Source: an uncultured Robinsoniella sp. (GTDB taxonomy: Bacteria > Bacillota > Clostridia > Lachnospirales > Lachnospiraceae). From it: DNA of 44,144 bases. The DNA lies in contig UQCR01000055.1 of the NCBI GenBank assembly GCA_900539655.1, forward strand, positions 1-44,144. The letters are read 5' to 3'. Below are positions 1 through 8,122 of the stretch, piece by piece. A program made the translations under genes and the position numbers. A model generated the notes under the pieces. The model was not told the DNA's origin. It saw nothing but the letters and a program-made list of their open reading frames with translations, and did not search any database. Position 1 is the first letter of the stretch. Each line of letters opens with the position of its first letter.

Positions 1-19
1 GATGACAATCTATAACTTT

Positions 20-1390
20 CTATATATTTTTTAATACAATATTTACAGATTCATCATTGATTTCTATCCGTTCAACTAATACCGCTAAACAAGCTCTTTT
101 TTCCTGCAGGTCCCCGGTTTCCAATAGGTTCAGTAAGCTGTCCCGGGCCTGGATCAGACTTACTATCGTTGTGTCAGGTTTTTCTATATTCGAGCTTTCT
201 TCTAATACGTGTTTTTCATTCGATAAATTATCTATTTTTTCTGTTATTGTACCGATAGGAATATTGCCTATCTGATACAGGTCTATGAGTTTTTCTATTT
301 GTTTTTCGATTTCTTTTATCCGATTTGAATAATCCGGGAGGACTTTAGCAGGAGAAGAAACTTTTTCTAATTTGTGGAAGTTTAGTTTTGATACATATTG
401 TATTACTATATTATCAAGATCATTAATTTTCCACTTTTTATTTTTACAGCTGGGATCAATAATATATTTTTTGTCTCCTTTTGTCCGGCTGTAACAGGAG
501 TAATTACCATGTTCAGCATGAAATTTGGCACTGCATTTTCCACAATAAATGAAGCTTGATAAAAGGGAGGTGGATCTGAATGGAGATCGATTAAATCCAT
601 CTTTGTTTCGCCGTGATGTATTGAAAATATCCTGAACCTTGTAAAACAGCTCTGTATCGATAATGGGAATATGGTTACCTGGATATGATGCTCCTTTGAA
701 TTTCACTTTTCCAATATAAAGTTCGTTTTGAAGAACATTTCGAACAAGAGCCTCACTTTTCCAGGCACCATATTTTGTAGTATAGTGCTTTTGCATATGC
801 TGCCAACAATTATGAATAGAATAGCCTTTTAAAAATCGACTATATAATTCTTTGACTTGTAAAGCTTCGTACTCATTTACAATAAGTTGTCCGTCAATAT
901 AGTCATATCCTGTAGGAGCATAAGCACCACCATGAAAATAACCGTTTTTTGCCCGTCCAATTCGCCCCATTGTAAAACGTTCTGTTATCTGATCCTTTTC
1001 TAACTGTGCAAATACGGAAAGAATACCGATTGTAGCTCTTCCAAATGGAGTAGACGTATCGAAGTTTTCATTAATGGAAATAAAATCAACATCGTTTGCA
1101 AGAAATTTGTCTTCTATCAATAAGAGAGTTTCTTTTTGGCTTCGGGAGAGTCGATCTAATTTATACACAATTACAGAGTCAATATCACCATGTTCTATAT
1201 CCTTTATCATTTGCTGTAATGCAGGTCTGTTAACATTTCCGCCAGAATAACCGCCATCCGTATAAAATTTAACGATTGTGATATCCTTTGCTTTGCAATA
1301 GCCCTTCAATCTATCGATCTGTTCTTCTATACTATAGTTTTCAAGCTGGTTTTCTGTTGAAACTCTGACATAACAGGCACCTTTTACCAT
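20..1390 (-). CDS. Large serine recombinase (site-specific integrase/resolvase family)
   Basis: Catalyses site-specific DNA strand exchange through a serine nucleophile and is typical of integrative or transposable elements. The N-terminal resolvase domain (about residues 4-150) has YVRVSTE with the likely catalytic serine at 11, YTDGGYSGG, and the VYKLDRLSRS motif. It is followed by a recombinase domain (about 165-270), a zinc-ribbon-like cysteine cluster (CGKC...C...C, about 285-320) and a C-terminal helical, probably coiled-coil region. The 456 residues are at the short end for large serine recombinases. The ATG at 1390 has AAGGAGA about nine bases upstream, which supports this start. The stop lies at 20-22, so the gene is complete, but its attachment site and any partner genes would lie left of the window. 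What is seen is the domain order; the mobile-element role is inferred from the family. Confidence 0.92.
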   Translation of the reverse strand: MVKGACYVRVSTENQLENYSIEEQIDRLKGYCKAKDITIVKFYTDGGYSGGNVNRPALQQMIKDIEHGDIDSVIVYKLDRLSRSQKETLLLIEDKFLANDVDFISINENFDTSTPFGRATIGILSVFAQLEKDQITERFTMGRIGRAKNGYFHGGAYAPTGYDYIDGQLIVNEYEALQVKELYSRFLKGYSIHNCWQHMQKHYTTKYGAWKSEALVRNVLQNELYIGKVKFKGASYPGNHIPIIDTELFYKVQDIFNTSRRNKDGFNRSPFRSTSLLSSFIYCGKCSAKFHAEHGNYSCYSRTKGDKKYIIDPSCKNKKWKINDLDNIVIQYVSKLNFHKLEKVSSPAKVLPDYSNRIKEIEKQIEKLIDLYQIGNIPIGTITEKIDNLSNEKHVLEESSNIEKPDTTIVSLIQARDSLLNLLETGDLQEKRACLAVLVERIEINDESVNIVLKNI

Positions 1391-1592
1391 GAAATCATCT
1401 CCTTAGAATACGGTATTTGGTTTATAGTAAAATTTGAATATTAAGCACTGGATTATTCAGAGTGATAAATAAAGAACGATAATAGTCAATATAAACGATA
1501 GATATATATATTCCAATGAACAGTTAAAATATGAAATTTTTTAGCAACATGTACAACCAGTAATACATAGATTTCATCAGGAGGTGTATTAC

Positions 1593-1739
1593 ATGGCTGT
1601 GACGGTGACTATAACAACACATGATGGAAAAGTTTATACAGACCCAAGTAAGATTAAAATACCCAGGAACGAAAATACTGAAATATTATATCAAATGCTG
1701 GAAAATTATGTACCAAAAACAGATAAAACCGCTGGTTAG
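1593..1739 (+). CDS. Small hypothetical protein (48 aa) divergent from the recombinase
   Basis: A 48-codon reading frame runs from ATG at 1593 to TAG at 1737-1739. It has a strong ribosome binding site (AGGAGG, about 1580-1585) seven to eight bases before the ATG. The product begins MAVTVTITTHDGKVYTDPSK, is hydrophilic with a beta-rich start, and has no membrane segment or cysteine. It is transcribed away from the serine recombinase with about 200 bases between the two starts. I do not recognise a family. The good ribosome binding site and codon use support a real gene; a role linked to the recombinase is only a guess from position. Confidence 0.6.
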   Translation: MAVTVTITTHDGKVYTDPSKIKIPRNENTEILYQMLENYVPKTDKTAG

Positions 1740-2107
1740 GCGGTAATGAGCTGCCACTGGCTGGTCTACCTCTGTAGTTCCATATATAATGTCAGCTTTT
1801 ATAGATTATTATGAAGTACCGGAGATCTCATGGACAATAAATTCGAATAATTATCATATAAAATCATATGGCTATTTCACGGGTAATGTGTATAATTATT
1901 AGTTAATTGTGGAACAAGTTCGCAATTTTGATTAGAACAGGATAGTCACGCAGATTCTTTCGGGATAAACATAAATCATTTTTCCACAGGAAGAACCGGT
2001 GCAGGATTCGTGCAATAACATTCACGATGAGACTTTTTCGTTTCAGGATTCTAAATTCATTTCATTTTCGGACAGACATATTTCATGGTTGGGAGTTTGC
2101 TCTTTAA
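1740..2107. other. Intergenic stretch without a recognisable gene
   Basis: This stretch is AT-rich and carries no open frame with a plausible ribosome binding site. It may include the decayed 5' part of the insertion sequence whose 3' part is recognisable from about 2200, because the region just before 2108 gives only short, frame-broken translations. I see no RNA gene or clear promoter here. Confidence 0.4.
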
Positions 2108-2575
2108 GTGAGAGCTGCTTCCTTCACGTTTCATTGGAAGAGTCAAAAGGTCCAATCACAGCAGAGCGGAAGTTCCTTCGCTGCTATTCCAGTCGTGCAC
2201 AGGGAAGTCGAAATTTACGTAGTGCCTGGCGGCGAGATATTGTTATACCTCAGAAAATATGCATATGATAAAATAAAATATTTCATCAGCAATGCAGCAG
2301 CAGACCTTCCTGTACAGGAACTGGACAGAGTGGCAACGTTAAGATGGTCGATTGAACATTACTTTGAGGAATTCAAAAGCAACCTGGGGATTGGATATTA
2401 TGAATGCCGCAGCTACCAAGGCTGGAACCGCCATATGCTGTTCGTAATAATTGCTCATTTTTCCATTGACGCTGCCTATGGCGGTAAAATTAATGCATGG
2501 GATCATAATATATGCAGTAACCGACATGAAAAAAATTGTATGTTACCATATACGAAGGAATCATTGCGCATATGA
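2108..2575 (+). pseudogene. Transposase remnant, IS701-like (C-terminal DDE part)
   Basis: Only the C-terminal third of a transposase is readable. The segments KYFISNAAADLPVQEL, RWSIEHYFEEFKSNLGIGYY and ECRSYQGWNRHMLFVIIAH match the usual end of IS701-type DDE transposases, where RW.IE..FEE.K.ELGL.HYE.RS..GW.RHM is the hallmark and the glutamate after IE/FEE belongs to the catalytic triad. The preceding residues (about 1-30) do not fit the family and look frame-shifted. The full transposase would be about 400 residues, so this copy is inactive. The reading after about residue 125 also drifts away from the family. A shorter inverted copy lies at 6860-6980. Family naming rests on motif recall; a related DDE family is possible. 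Confidence 0.7.
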
Positions 2576-2588
2576 GTCACATCATAAA

Positions 2589-2613
2589 AGAAACTAAGTA
2601 GTTCGCTGTAGTA
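2589..2613 (+). repeat. IS terminal region, left member of a 25-bp inverted pair
   Basis: The 25 bases here, which include CTAAGTAGTTCGCTGTAGTA, recur exactly in reverse complement at 6860-6884. They lie just downstream of the transposase remnant and probably mark the 3' end of the insertion sequence. The two copies face each other across the GH51-like gene. Confidence 0.8.
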
Positions 2614-2748
2614 TTAAGACATAAATTGAATTTTACATGACGAGAAAGGAGGATTTTACCTATCATAACTAAGAGAAAGGGGGTATCTCAGCTAATATAA
2701 TTATACGTAACTATTAGAGCTTTTGTTTCATAAGGAGGGTTTTGTTAA

Positions 2749-5700
2749 ATGAAAAAAAGAAAATTAGCAGTCGCATTGTTACTGTCTGTATCCATGATAC
2801 TGCCTGCTCCTGCATATGCTGCACATGCGGAGGAGAAAGATTTAAACAGTAATTTGATAGGGTATTATTCACTTGATGGAGAAAATGTAAACCAGGATAC
2901 CCTGCTGGTTACGAATGAAGCAAGTAAGGGAGAAATTTACAACGGTAAACTTGGATCTTTGGCAAATGCGGAGCAGACGTCAATCCAGGTTAGCGATGCC
3001 GGTATATCAGGAGACGCATTGCTTTACAGCGGAGATAAGGCGGAAAGCTATTTTAAAATTCCGCAGGTGATCAACAGTGCAGAGGACTTTGCTATTTCTG
3101 TCTGGATGAAAATGAATACTTCTTCTCCTGTTAGCGAAACGGCCATTAACATTATTCAGCAGACGGATGAAACAAAAACTGGCAGGACGGTGCTTTTCGC
3201 AAGAAATAAAGCGCTTGGGAGCTATGTAGGGGGCAGTAATATTTTAGGGAAATCCCAGCTTACCTATGGAGAGTGGAAGCATGTTGTGATATCCGGAACA
3301 AAGAAAGAGGACAACACAATTCAGTTTCAGGTGTATCTGAACGCTGAATTGGAAATTGACCAGAATATTTCATCAGATAATTTAGTGGACAAGCTGACTG
3401 ATTTACAGTTCGGCTGCAATAAGAATGTGGAAACAGGGTTTAGTTATAGCGGTTTACTGGATGAGATCCGTATTTACAATGCACCGGCGGATGAGGAACT
3501 GGTGCAGGAGCTGTTTCAGGAGCATGAGGGGAAAGCGCTGCTTTCTACTCTCAAGAAAGAAGCGAACGATGCGCAGGCAATGATAGATCAGCAGCTTCTC
3601 CCGCCGGATCATGAATTGATGGCAGCTTTGAGGAGTGAAGTTGAAAATGCCATGGCTCTTGACGAAACCGCTTCTTATCAGGAAATAGCATCTGCTCTTG
3701 AAAGCCTTAGAGAGGCTGTGAGACTCTATCAAGAGGAACTGGCAAAGTTATCCATCACGATTAGGGCGAATCCTGATAACGTGGTGAGAGAAATCCCGGA
3801 TTATATGTTCGGTATCAATCACCGTTATCATATGGACAGCTATGGAGCGTGGAACCCGGATACCGATGAGCTTTATCCTGAGTTTAGGGAATTAAGCGAC
3901 AGTGCGAAGTTTGGTTCTATCCGGTATCCCGGCGGTATAGTAGCGAATTTATTTAAGTGGAAAAACTCCATAGGCCCCAAAGAGGAGCGTAAAACTACGA
4001 TCCATGGGGACTGGAATGAGCCTTCAATCACTCCAAATTTTGGACTGGATGAGGCGGCCAGATTTATTGTGGATGAGTCCAATGCCGAAATAATCTACGT
4101 GTATAATTTTGGAAATGGTTCGGCGGCGGATGCTGCGGACCTGGTGGAGTATTTAAATTGTGAACCGGGTGAAAATCCAAACGGAGGAATTGATTGGGCT
4201 CAGGTAAGGGCAGATAACGGGCATCCGGAAGCCTATCATGTGAAAAACTTTGAAATTGGAAATGAGGTAGATCAGGGCAGAGGCTACTGGATGATGGAAA
4301 ATACGGATACCTGGTCAGGTTCCGGTGAAAGATTTGCAAGGATGTATGCGGAAGGCGAAGAGCGGACTTTTATAAAAGAAAAAACAGCAGAAGCGGATAA
4401 TTGGAATTCTACGAATGATAAGTCCAAGGCATCCTATTTAAGCAATGGTCTCCAAAACCAGAAAAAATATATGCGCTACGCCAATGATGTATCTGACCAG
4501 ACCGATAAAAGCAAGGCGGTTCAAGAAGACAGTGTACATGTATATGTCAGTAATGTAGAATGGAATATTGTGGATGATCTTTCAACGGTAGGCGAGAGTG
4601 ACCTAGCGGTACAGATAGACTATGAAACCGGTGAAATTTTGTTTGGAGATGGAGTTCATGGGAAGATTCCGGAGGTTGATAAGGACATTCGCGTTACCTA
4701 CACCGTATATAAAGACGGAATATCGGATTATTATGATGCCATGAGAGCGGTAGATCCTGAGATCAGGGTTTATTCCGGGTTTGCGAATGAAAACATTGCA
4801 AAAGTAATTGCGAATTCTGAAAAAGCAGGAGCTGACGGCGGGAAATTTGACGGAATTGTAGTGCATCCGTACTCCATGAGCCAGGGGACGATCAGTGATG
4901 ACGATCCTTTATTTTATGAGAAGATCCTGGATAGAATCAACAGCCATGTAATTGGTCAAGTGACGAGTCCCCAGAACGAACTGAATAAGTATTGGCCGGA
5001 TGGCAGCAAGAATGTGGCTCTTTCGGAATTCGGCATCTTTAATCATTCCGGTGATGTGGTACAGTCTCAGTCCCATGCGGTGTACATCGCTGAAAATCTT
5101 ATGAAGTTTGTAGATCTTGGTGTTGCCTATACGGACAAACATTGCCTGATTGACTTTCCGGTTGGGGACGTGCTTGGGCCGGGTAAGCAGGCGGTCATTC
5201 TGGCCTATAAGCAGACGGATGGGAGCTTCAGGTTCCAGAGTACGCCATCCTTAAAAGTATTTTCCATTTTCAATACCATGTCTGGAACCCAGGTACTGGA
5301 CAGCCAGATATTAAATAACCGTAAATTTTATCAGAGCGTGGATACCATAAATGGCATGGTCACGAAAGATGAAGATGGAAATATTTACTGTATCGCCGTT
5401 AATACGGCAAGAGATTCCGAGACTGCTGTGAACATTGATATGCAGGGAATGGATCTGACGGGCAGTAATATTGAAGTGATGTCCCTTTCCGGTGATGATG
5501 TATATGCTGTGAACTCACTGGATGATCCGAATCATGTGGATATCGTGACTGAAACCGCCACCAGCAGCACACCGATATTCACTTATCAAATGCCGGCCCA
5601 CTCCATCGTTGGATTTAAGATCACTCCCCGGGAATCCGTAGCGGTAACGGGAGTCTCCGTAACCCCGGAAACGGCTGTATTGGATAAAAACCACAGAACA

Positions 5701-6705
5701 ATACAATTGCAGGAAACGATAGTTCCGGAAAATGCCACTAATAAAAACGTGAGCTGGACATCCTCCAGACCGGAAGTGGCAGATGTAAGCAGCAGCGGGC
5801 TTGTGACGGCAGTGTCCAATGGAACGGCAGTGATAACCGCAATCACAGAAGACGGCAGTTATATGGCGGGATGCACCGTTACAGTTACATTAAACGAAGC
5901 GGTAACGGGAGTTTTTGTAACCCCGGAAACTGCAGTATTGAATAAAGACCACGGAACAATACAATTGAAGGAAACGATAGCTCCTCAAAATGCCACTAAC
6001 AAAAATGTGAGGTGGGCATCCTCCAGACCGGAAGTGGCAGCCGTAAGCAGTAGCGGTCTTGTGACGGCAGTGGCTAATGGAACGGCAGAGATAACCGTAA
6101 CGACAGTAGACGGCAATCATACGGCGAAATGCACCGTTACAGTAAACATTCCTGCTCCGGTTGTGAAACCTGGCAAAGTTACAGGTGTGAAGACCCAAAG
6201 CTACACCACCAAGTCTCTGAAGGTGACCTGGAACAAACAGAAGCAGGCGGATACCTATGAAGTATGGTATTACAATCCTGCCAAAAAGAAATGGAAAGCA
6301 GCAGGCAGAACTTCGTCTTCCAGTTTTACAATTAAAAAATTAGCTTCTGGAACAAAATATAAGGTAAAAGTTATAGCATCCAATAAAGCTGGAAAAGGTA
6401 AGAGCTCAAAGATAGTAAAGACGGCCACAAAACCCGTAAAGATCACTAAATTTGCGGTCAAAAAAGAGGGCAGCAGACGCGTTAAATTAACGTATAAGAA
6501 AATCCCCTGCACAAATTACGAAATTTATATGAAGATTGGAAATGCAAAGTACAAAAAAGTAAAAGAAACAGGAAAGACATCATGGATTAAGTCCAAACTA
6601 AAACCTGGCAAAAGATACACTTTCAGAGTAAGAGCCTATGTTAAAAACGGATCAGTTAAAGTATATGGTCCTTATTCAAGGAAAATTAAAATTACGGTGA
6701 AATAA
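2749..6705 (+). CDS. Secreted multidomain GH51-like glycosidase (alpha-arabinofuranosidase type)
   Basis: Probable extracellular exo-glycosidase acting on arabinofuranosyl or related furanosyl residues. The order is: signal peptide (1-28, ending AYAAHA), LamG/concanavalin-like module (about 31-255), FIVAR-like helices (260-330), catalytic barrel (about 335-965), two near-identical Big_2 immunoglobulin-like repeats (about 965-1135), one Fn3 domain (1140-1225) and a lysine-rich Fn3-like tail. RYPGG at 392-396, FEIGNE with acid/base candidate E506, and LSEFG with nucleophile candidate E760 are the clan GH-A pattern of GH51-like enzymes. An insertion of about 150 residues with an LFGDGVHGKIP motif lies between the two glutamates. 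ATG at 2749 follows AAGGAGGG by about ten bases. No LPxTG anchor is visible. The gene stands alone between two inverted IS remnants and no dedicated transporter adjoins it. Substrate is inferred; GH79-like or a newer furanosidase family is possible. Confidence 0.72.
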   Translation: MKKRKLAVALLLSVSMILPAPAYAAHAEEKDLNSNLIGYYSLDGENVNQDTLLVTNEASKGEIYNGKLGSLANAEQTSIQVSDAGISGDALLYSGDKAESYFKIPQVINSAEDFAISVWMKMNTSSPVSETAINIIQQTDETKTGRTVLFARNKALGSYVGGSNILGKSQLTYGEWKHVVISGTKKEDNTIQFQVYLNAELEIDQNISSDNLVDKLTDLQFGCNKNVETGFSYSGLLDEIRIYNAPADEELVQELFQEHEGKALLSTLKKEANDAQAMIDQQLLPPDHELMAALRSEVENAMALDETASYQEIASALESLREAVRLYQEELAKLSITIRANPDNVVREIPDYMFGINHRYHMDSYGAWNPDTDELYPEFRELSDSAKFGSIRYPGGIVANLFKWKNSIGPKEERKTTIHGDWNEPSITPNFGLDEAARFIVDESNAEIIYVYNFGNGSAADAADLVEYLNCEPGENPNGGIDWAQVRADNGHPEAYHVKNFEIGNEVDQGRGYWMMENTDTWSGSGERFARMYAEGEERTFIKEKTAEADNWNSTNDKSKASYLSNGLQNQKKYMRYANDVSDQTDKSKAVQEDSVHVYVSNVEWNIVDDLSTVGESDLAVQIDYETGEILFGDGVHGKIPEVDKDIRVTYTVYKDGISDYYDAMRAVDPEIRVYSGFANENIAKVIANSEKAGADGGKFDGIVVHPYSMSQGTISDDDPLFYEKILDRINSHVIGQVTSPQNELNKYWPDGSKNVALSEFGIFNHSGDVVQSQSHAVYIAENLMKFVDLGVAYTDKHCLIDFPVGDVLGPGKQAVILAYKQTDGSFRFQSTPSLKVFSIFNTMSGTQVLDSQILNNRKFYQSVDTINGMVTKDEDGNIYCIAVNTARDSETAVNIDMQGMDLTGSNIEVMSLSGDDVYAVNSLDDPNHVDIVTETATSSTPIFTYQMPAHSIVGFKITPRESVAVTGVSVTPETAVLDKNHRTIQLQETIVPENATNKNVSWTSSRPEVADVSSSGLVTAVSNGTAVITAITEDGSYMAGCTVTVTLNEAVTGVFVTPETAVLNKDHGTIQLKETIAPQNATNKNVRWASSRPEVAAVSSSGLVTAVANGTAEITVTTVDGNHTAKCTVTVNIPAPVVKPGKVTGVKTQSYTTKSLKVTWNKQKQADTYEVWYYNPAKKKWKAAGRTSSSSFTIKKLASGTKYKVKVIASNKAGKGKSSKIVKTATKPVKITKFAVKKEGSRRVKLTYKKIPCTNYEIYMKIGNAKYKKVKETGKTSWIKSKLKPGKRYTFRVRAYVKNGSVKVYGPYSRKIKITVK
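5641..6156 (+). repeat. Tandem duplication of a 258-bp Big_2 domain unit
   Basis: Two adjacent units start at 5641 and 5899, each opening with GCGGTAACGGGAGT and coding for an 86-residue immunoglobulin-like repeat (VTPETAVL...SSRPEVA...SSGLVTAV). Similarity is high at the base level, so the duplication is recent and in frame. Such units act as spacers between the catalytic domain and the cell-associated tail. Confidence 0.85.
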
Positions 6706-6710
6706 AGAAG

Positions 6711-6802
6711 GCGTATATCACACCGGTTTTAAAATCCGGCTTAACCCTTAATTTTGATATCCTCCCAAGCAGGTCCTTTCTGCTTTCGGAGGATATATAC
6801 GC
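6711..6802. terminator. Nested inverted repeats after the GH51-like gene
   Basis: GCGTATAT at 6711-6718 pairs with ATATACGC at 6795-6802. Inside this, ATATCCTCC (6757-6765) pairs with GGAGGATAT (6788-6796), which partly competes with the outer stem, and AGCAG/CTGCT extend the inner hairpin. A third small hairpin (CCGG...CCGG) sits at about 6723-6739. There is no clean T-run, so it may be a terminator lacking one, or an IS-associated structure. Termination is inferred from position six bases after the stop. Confidence 0.45.
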
Positions 6803-6859
6803 TCTACCTATCTGGGGTTCATATGCATTGATTCTATTCTGATTTGGTTAAAATAAAAG

Positions 6860-6884
6860 TACTACAGCGAACTACTTAGTTTCT
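6860..6884 (-). repeat. IS terminal region, right member of the 25-bp inverted pair
   Basis: Exact reverse complement of 2589-2613. Together the two enclose about 4.2 kb containing only the GH51-like gene, an arrangement that could have allowed joint movement or inversion. Confidence 0.8.
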
Positions 6885-6980
6885 TTTTACGATGTGACAG
6901 ATATGCGCAATAGTTCCAGCCTTGGTAGCTGCGGCATTCATAATGCCCCATACCAAGGTTGTTTTTTCGTTCCTCAAAGC
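6860..6980 (-). mobile_element. Internally deleted inverted copy of the IS701-like element
   Basis: Read on the minus strand, this segment repeats the transposase coding part around TGAATGCCGCAGCTACCAAG, then jumps to the 3' end shared with the copy at 2108-2613. About 150 bases present in the left copy are missing. Similarity fades at about 6980, where the sequence changes into a receiver-domain reading frame on the opposite strand. Too short to be mobile by itself. Confidence 0.75.
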
Positions 6981-6981
6981 A

Positions 6982-7098
6982 TTCCACGAGGATGTAGTGA
7001 AAGCGTCAGCGGCGGGGATGAGCGGGCATCTGGCAAAGCCGATTGACCCAGAGGTACTTTACCAGATGTTAGTTGGAGCAATCGACGATCAGTCATAA
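6982..7098 (+). pseudogene. C-terminal fragment of a response-regulator receiver domain
   Basis: A start-less frame begins right at the IS junction and reads FHEDVVKASAAGMSGHLAKP, then IDPEVLYQMLVGAIDDQS and a TAA stop at 7096-7098. The run AAGM.GHLAKPIDPE.L is the usual end of receiver domains, with the conserved lysine-proline pair, most often seen at the end of hybrid sensor kinases. The rest of the gene is gone, cut off by the IS remnant at about 6980. A terminator follows at 7145. It is too short for automatic gene calling and has no function by itself. Confidence 0.75.
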
Positions 7099-7144
7099 CT
7101 TTTAAAATGGAATCGTACCTAACTAGTTTCGTTATAAAGATAGA

Positions 7145-7184
7145 AGCCAATACACGTGAGTTTTTCAAAGTGTATTGGCTTTTT
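7145..7184 (+). terminator. Rho-independent terminator after the receiver fragment
   Basis: AGCCAATACAC (7145-7155) pairs perfectly with GTGTATTGGCT (7170-7180) over 11 bases with a 14-base loop, followed by TTTT. It reads on the plus strand and was probably the terminator of the lost sensor gene. Confidence 0.85.
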
Positions 7185-7243
7185 AACGATGCACTGCTTC
7201 AAATGAAGAGCTGATTTGGCTGAAAGATTGCTGCAAATAAACA

Positions 7244-7798
7244 TTACGATGGATTATAAATAGTCATATGCATAATTGCCAGCTCACTTCCAATGTTTTT
7301 ATAGGAGTGGACAGTGTCTGCATTGAACCGGATACTTTCTCCTGTTTGGACAAGAAAGCTTTTACCGTCTACTTGTATTTCAACTACACCAGAAATCATG
7401 GTAATAAATTCTGTGGCACCTCTCAAATGGGCTTCAGATTTCCAATAGCTTCCTTGTTCAAGTTCTAAATAGTAGATAGCAAATCGACGGTTTTCATTAT
7501 CAGGGAAAAGAGAGAAATTTCTTACTTTTCCATCATCCTCAAACAGTGGTTGTATTTCAGAAATTCTCACAATTTCATGTGTGGATTTGGGGCGGACTGT
7601 TAAAGCATCAAAAGGCACTTTCATACCATTGGAAATCTTCCATAGGGTAGATAAGGTTGGGTTTCCTTCTCCACGCTCAATTTGTGCAATCATACTTTTA
7701 CTAACGCCACTTAATTTTGAAAGTTCTTCCATGCTCAGTTTATGTTCTTCCCGAAGCCTCTTAATATTTATAGCAACAACTGAATTAATAAAATCCAA
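7244..7798 (-). CDS. XRE-family regulator with C-terminal cupin domain
   Basis: DNA-binding repressor or activator that senses a small ligand in its cupin barrel. Counting from the chosen start, a helix-turn-helix occupies about residues 9-65 (MEELSKLSGVSKSMIAQIER) and a cupin about 85-184 (GATEFITMISGVVEIQVDGK and TGESIRFNADTVHSY). The TTG at 7796-7798 is chosen because GGAGG at 7806-7810 lies seven bases before it; the upstream TTG at 7820-7822 would bury that site in the coding region. This gives 184 residues, normal for the family. It is divergent from the decarboxylase gene at 8123, with 324 bases between the starts holding repeats that look like operators. It probably controls that gene and itself, a common arrangement for cupin-XRE regulators next to amino acid or amine metabolism genes. 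Confidence 0.85.
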   Translation of the reverse strand: MDFINSVVAINIKRLREEHKLSMEELSKLSGVSKSMIAQIERGEGNPTLSTLWKISNGMKVPFDALTVRPKSTHEIVRISEIQPLFEDDGKVRNFSLFPDNENRRFAIYYLELEQGSYWKSEAHLRGATEFITMISGVVEIQVDGKSFLVQTGESIRFNADTVHSYKNIGSELAIMHMTIYNPS

Positions 7799-7835
7799 AA
7801 AAACGCCTCCTTCTATTGACAATATATCGCACAGG

Positions 7836-7890
7836 TTGTATTATTATATCGTACATACAATATTTTGTACGTTTTGTATTATTATAGTGC
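7836..7890. promoter_or_regulatory. Repeated operator-like elements upstream of the XRE regulator
   Basis: TTGTATTATTATA occurs exactly twice, at 7836-7848 and 7874-7886, 38 bases apart. Between them lies the palindrome-like TACAATATTTTGTA (7856-7869). On the minus strand the repeats contain TATAAT, so they could double as -10 boxes of the regulator gene. Autoregulation is inferred. Confidence 0.5.
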
Positions 7891-7922
7891 ATTTTAGTCA
7901 AACTGTAAAGAGGGAAGGAGTC

Positions 7923-8122
7923 ACTAGCGGTTAAATTATTAAATCATCATAGATGATATTAGGGAATAATAAATTTACGTATTATTAAATTATTAATTTG
8001 ATTGAAATTACACTATAAATAGTAAAGCTATTGAATGGCTATATTCAATAAAGAATAACTAAGTCTATTGTAAATGATAGGTATGGCAGCCTACCAATGT
8101 AAAAAGAAGGGAGATTAAAATA
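7923..8122 (+). promoter_or_regulatory. AT-rich leader of the decarboxylase with small inverted repeats
   Basis: About 200 AT-rich bases before the decarboxylase contain ATCATC-ATA-GATGAT (7943-7957) and TATTGAAT...ATTCAATA (8029-8036 and 8043-8050). Either could be a regulator site. I cannot single out one convincing -35/-10 pair. GAAGGGAG sits about eight bases before the ATG at 8123. Confidence 0.35.

Noticed and set aside
1420..1450. TTTGAATATTAAGC near the recombinase as a further copy of the cassette 1 operator
   Set aside because: Single half-site without the 20-base partner or promoter spacing; expected by chance in AT-rich DNA.
1999..2268. 89-codon plus-strand frame before the transposase remnant
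   Set aside because: No ribosome binding site and no family-like residues; its second half overlaps the real transposase frame. It is chance reading in decayed IS sequence.
5641..6156. CRISPR-like or minisatellite repeat
   Set aside because: The 258-bp units are in-frame protein domain duplicates with coding-type divergence, and no spacer structure exists.
7581..7934. 117-codon plus-strand frame opposite the cupin-XRE gene
   Set aside because: Antisense shadow of a well-supported gene, low-complexity hydrophobic end, no ribosome binding site.
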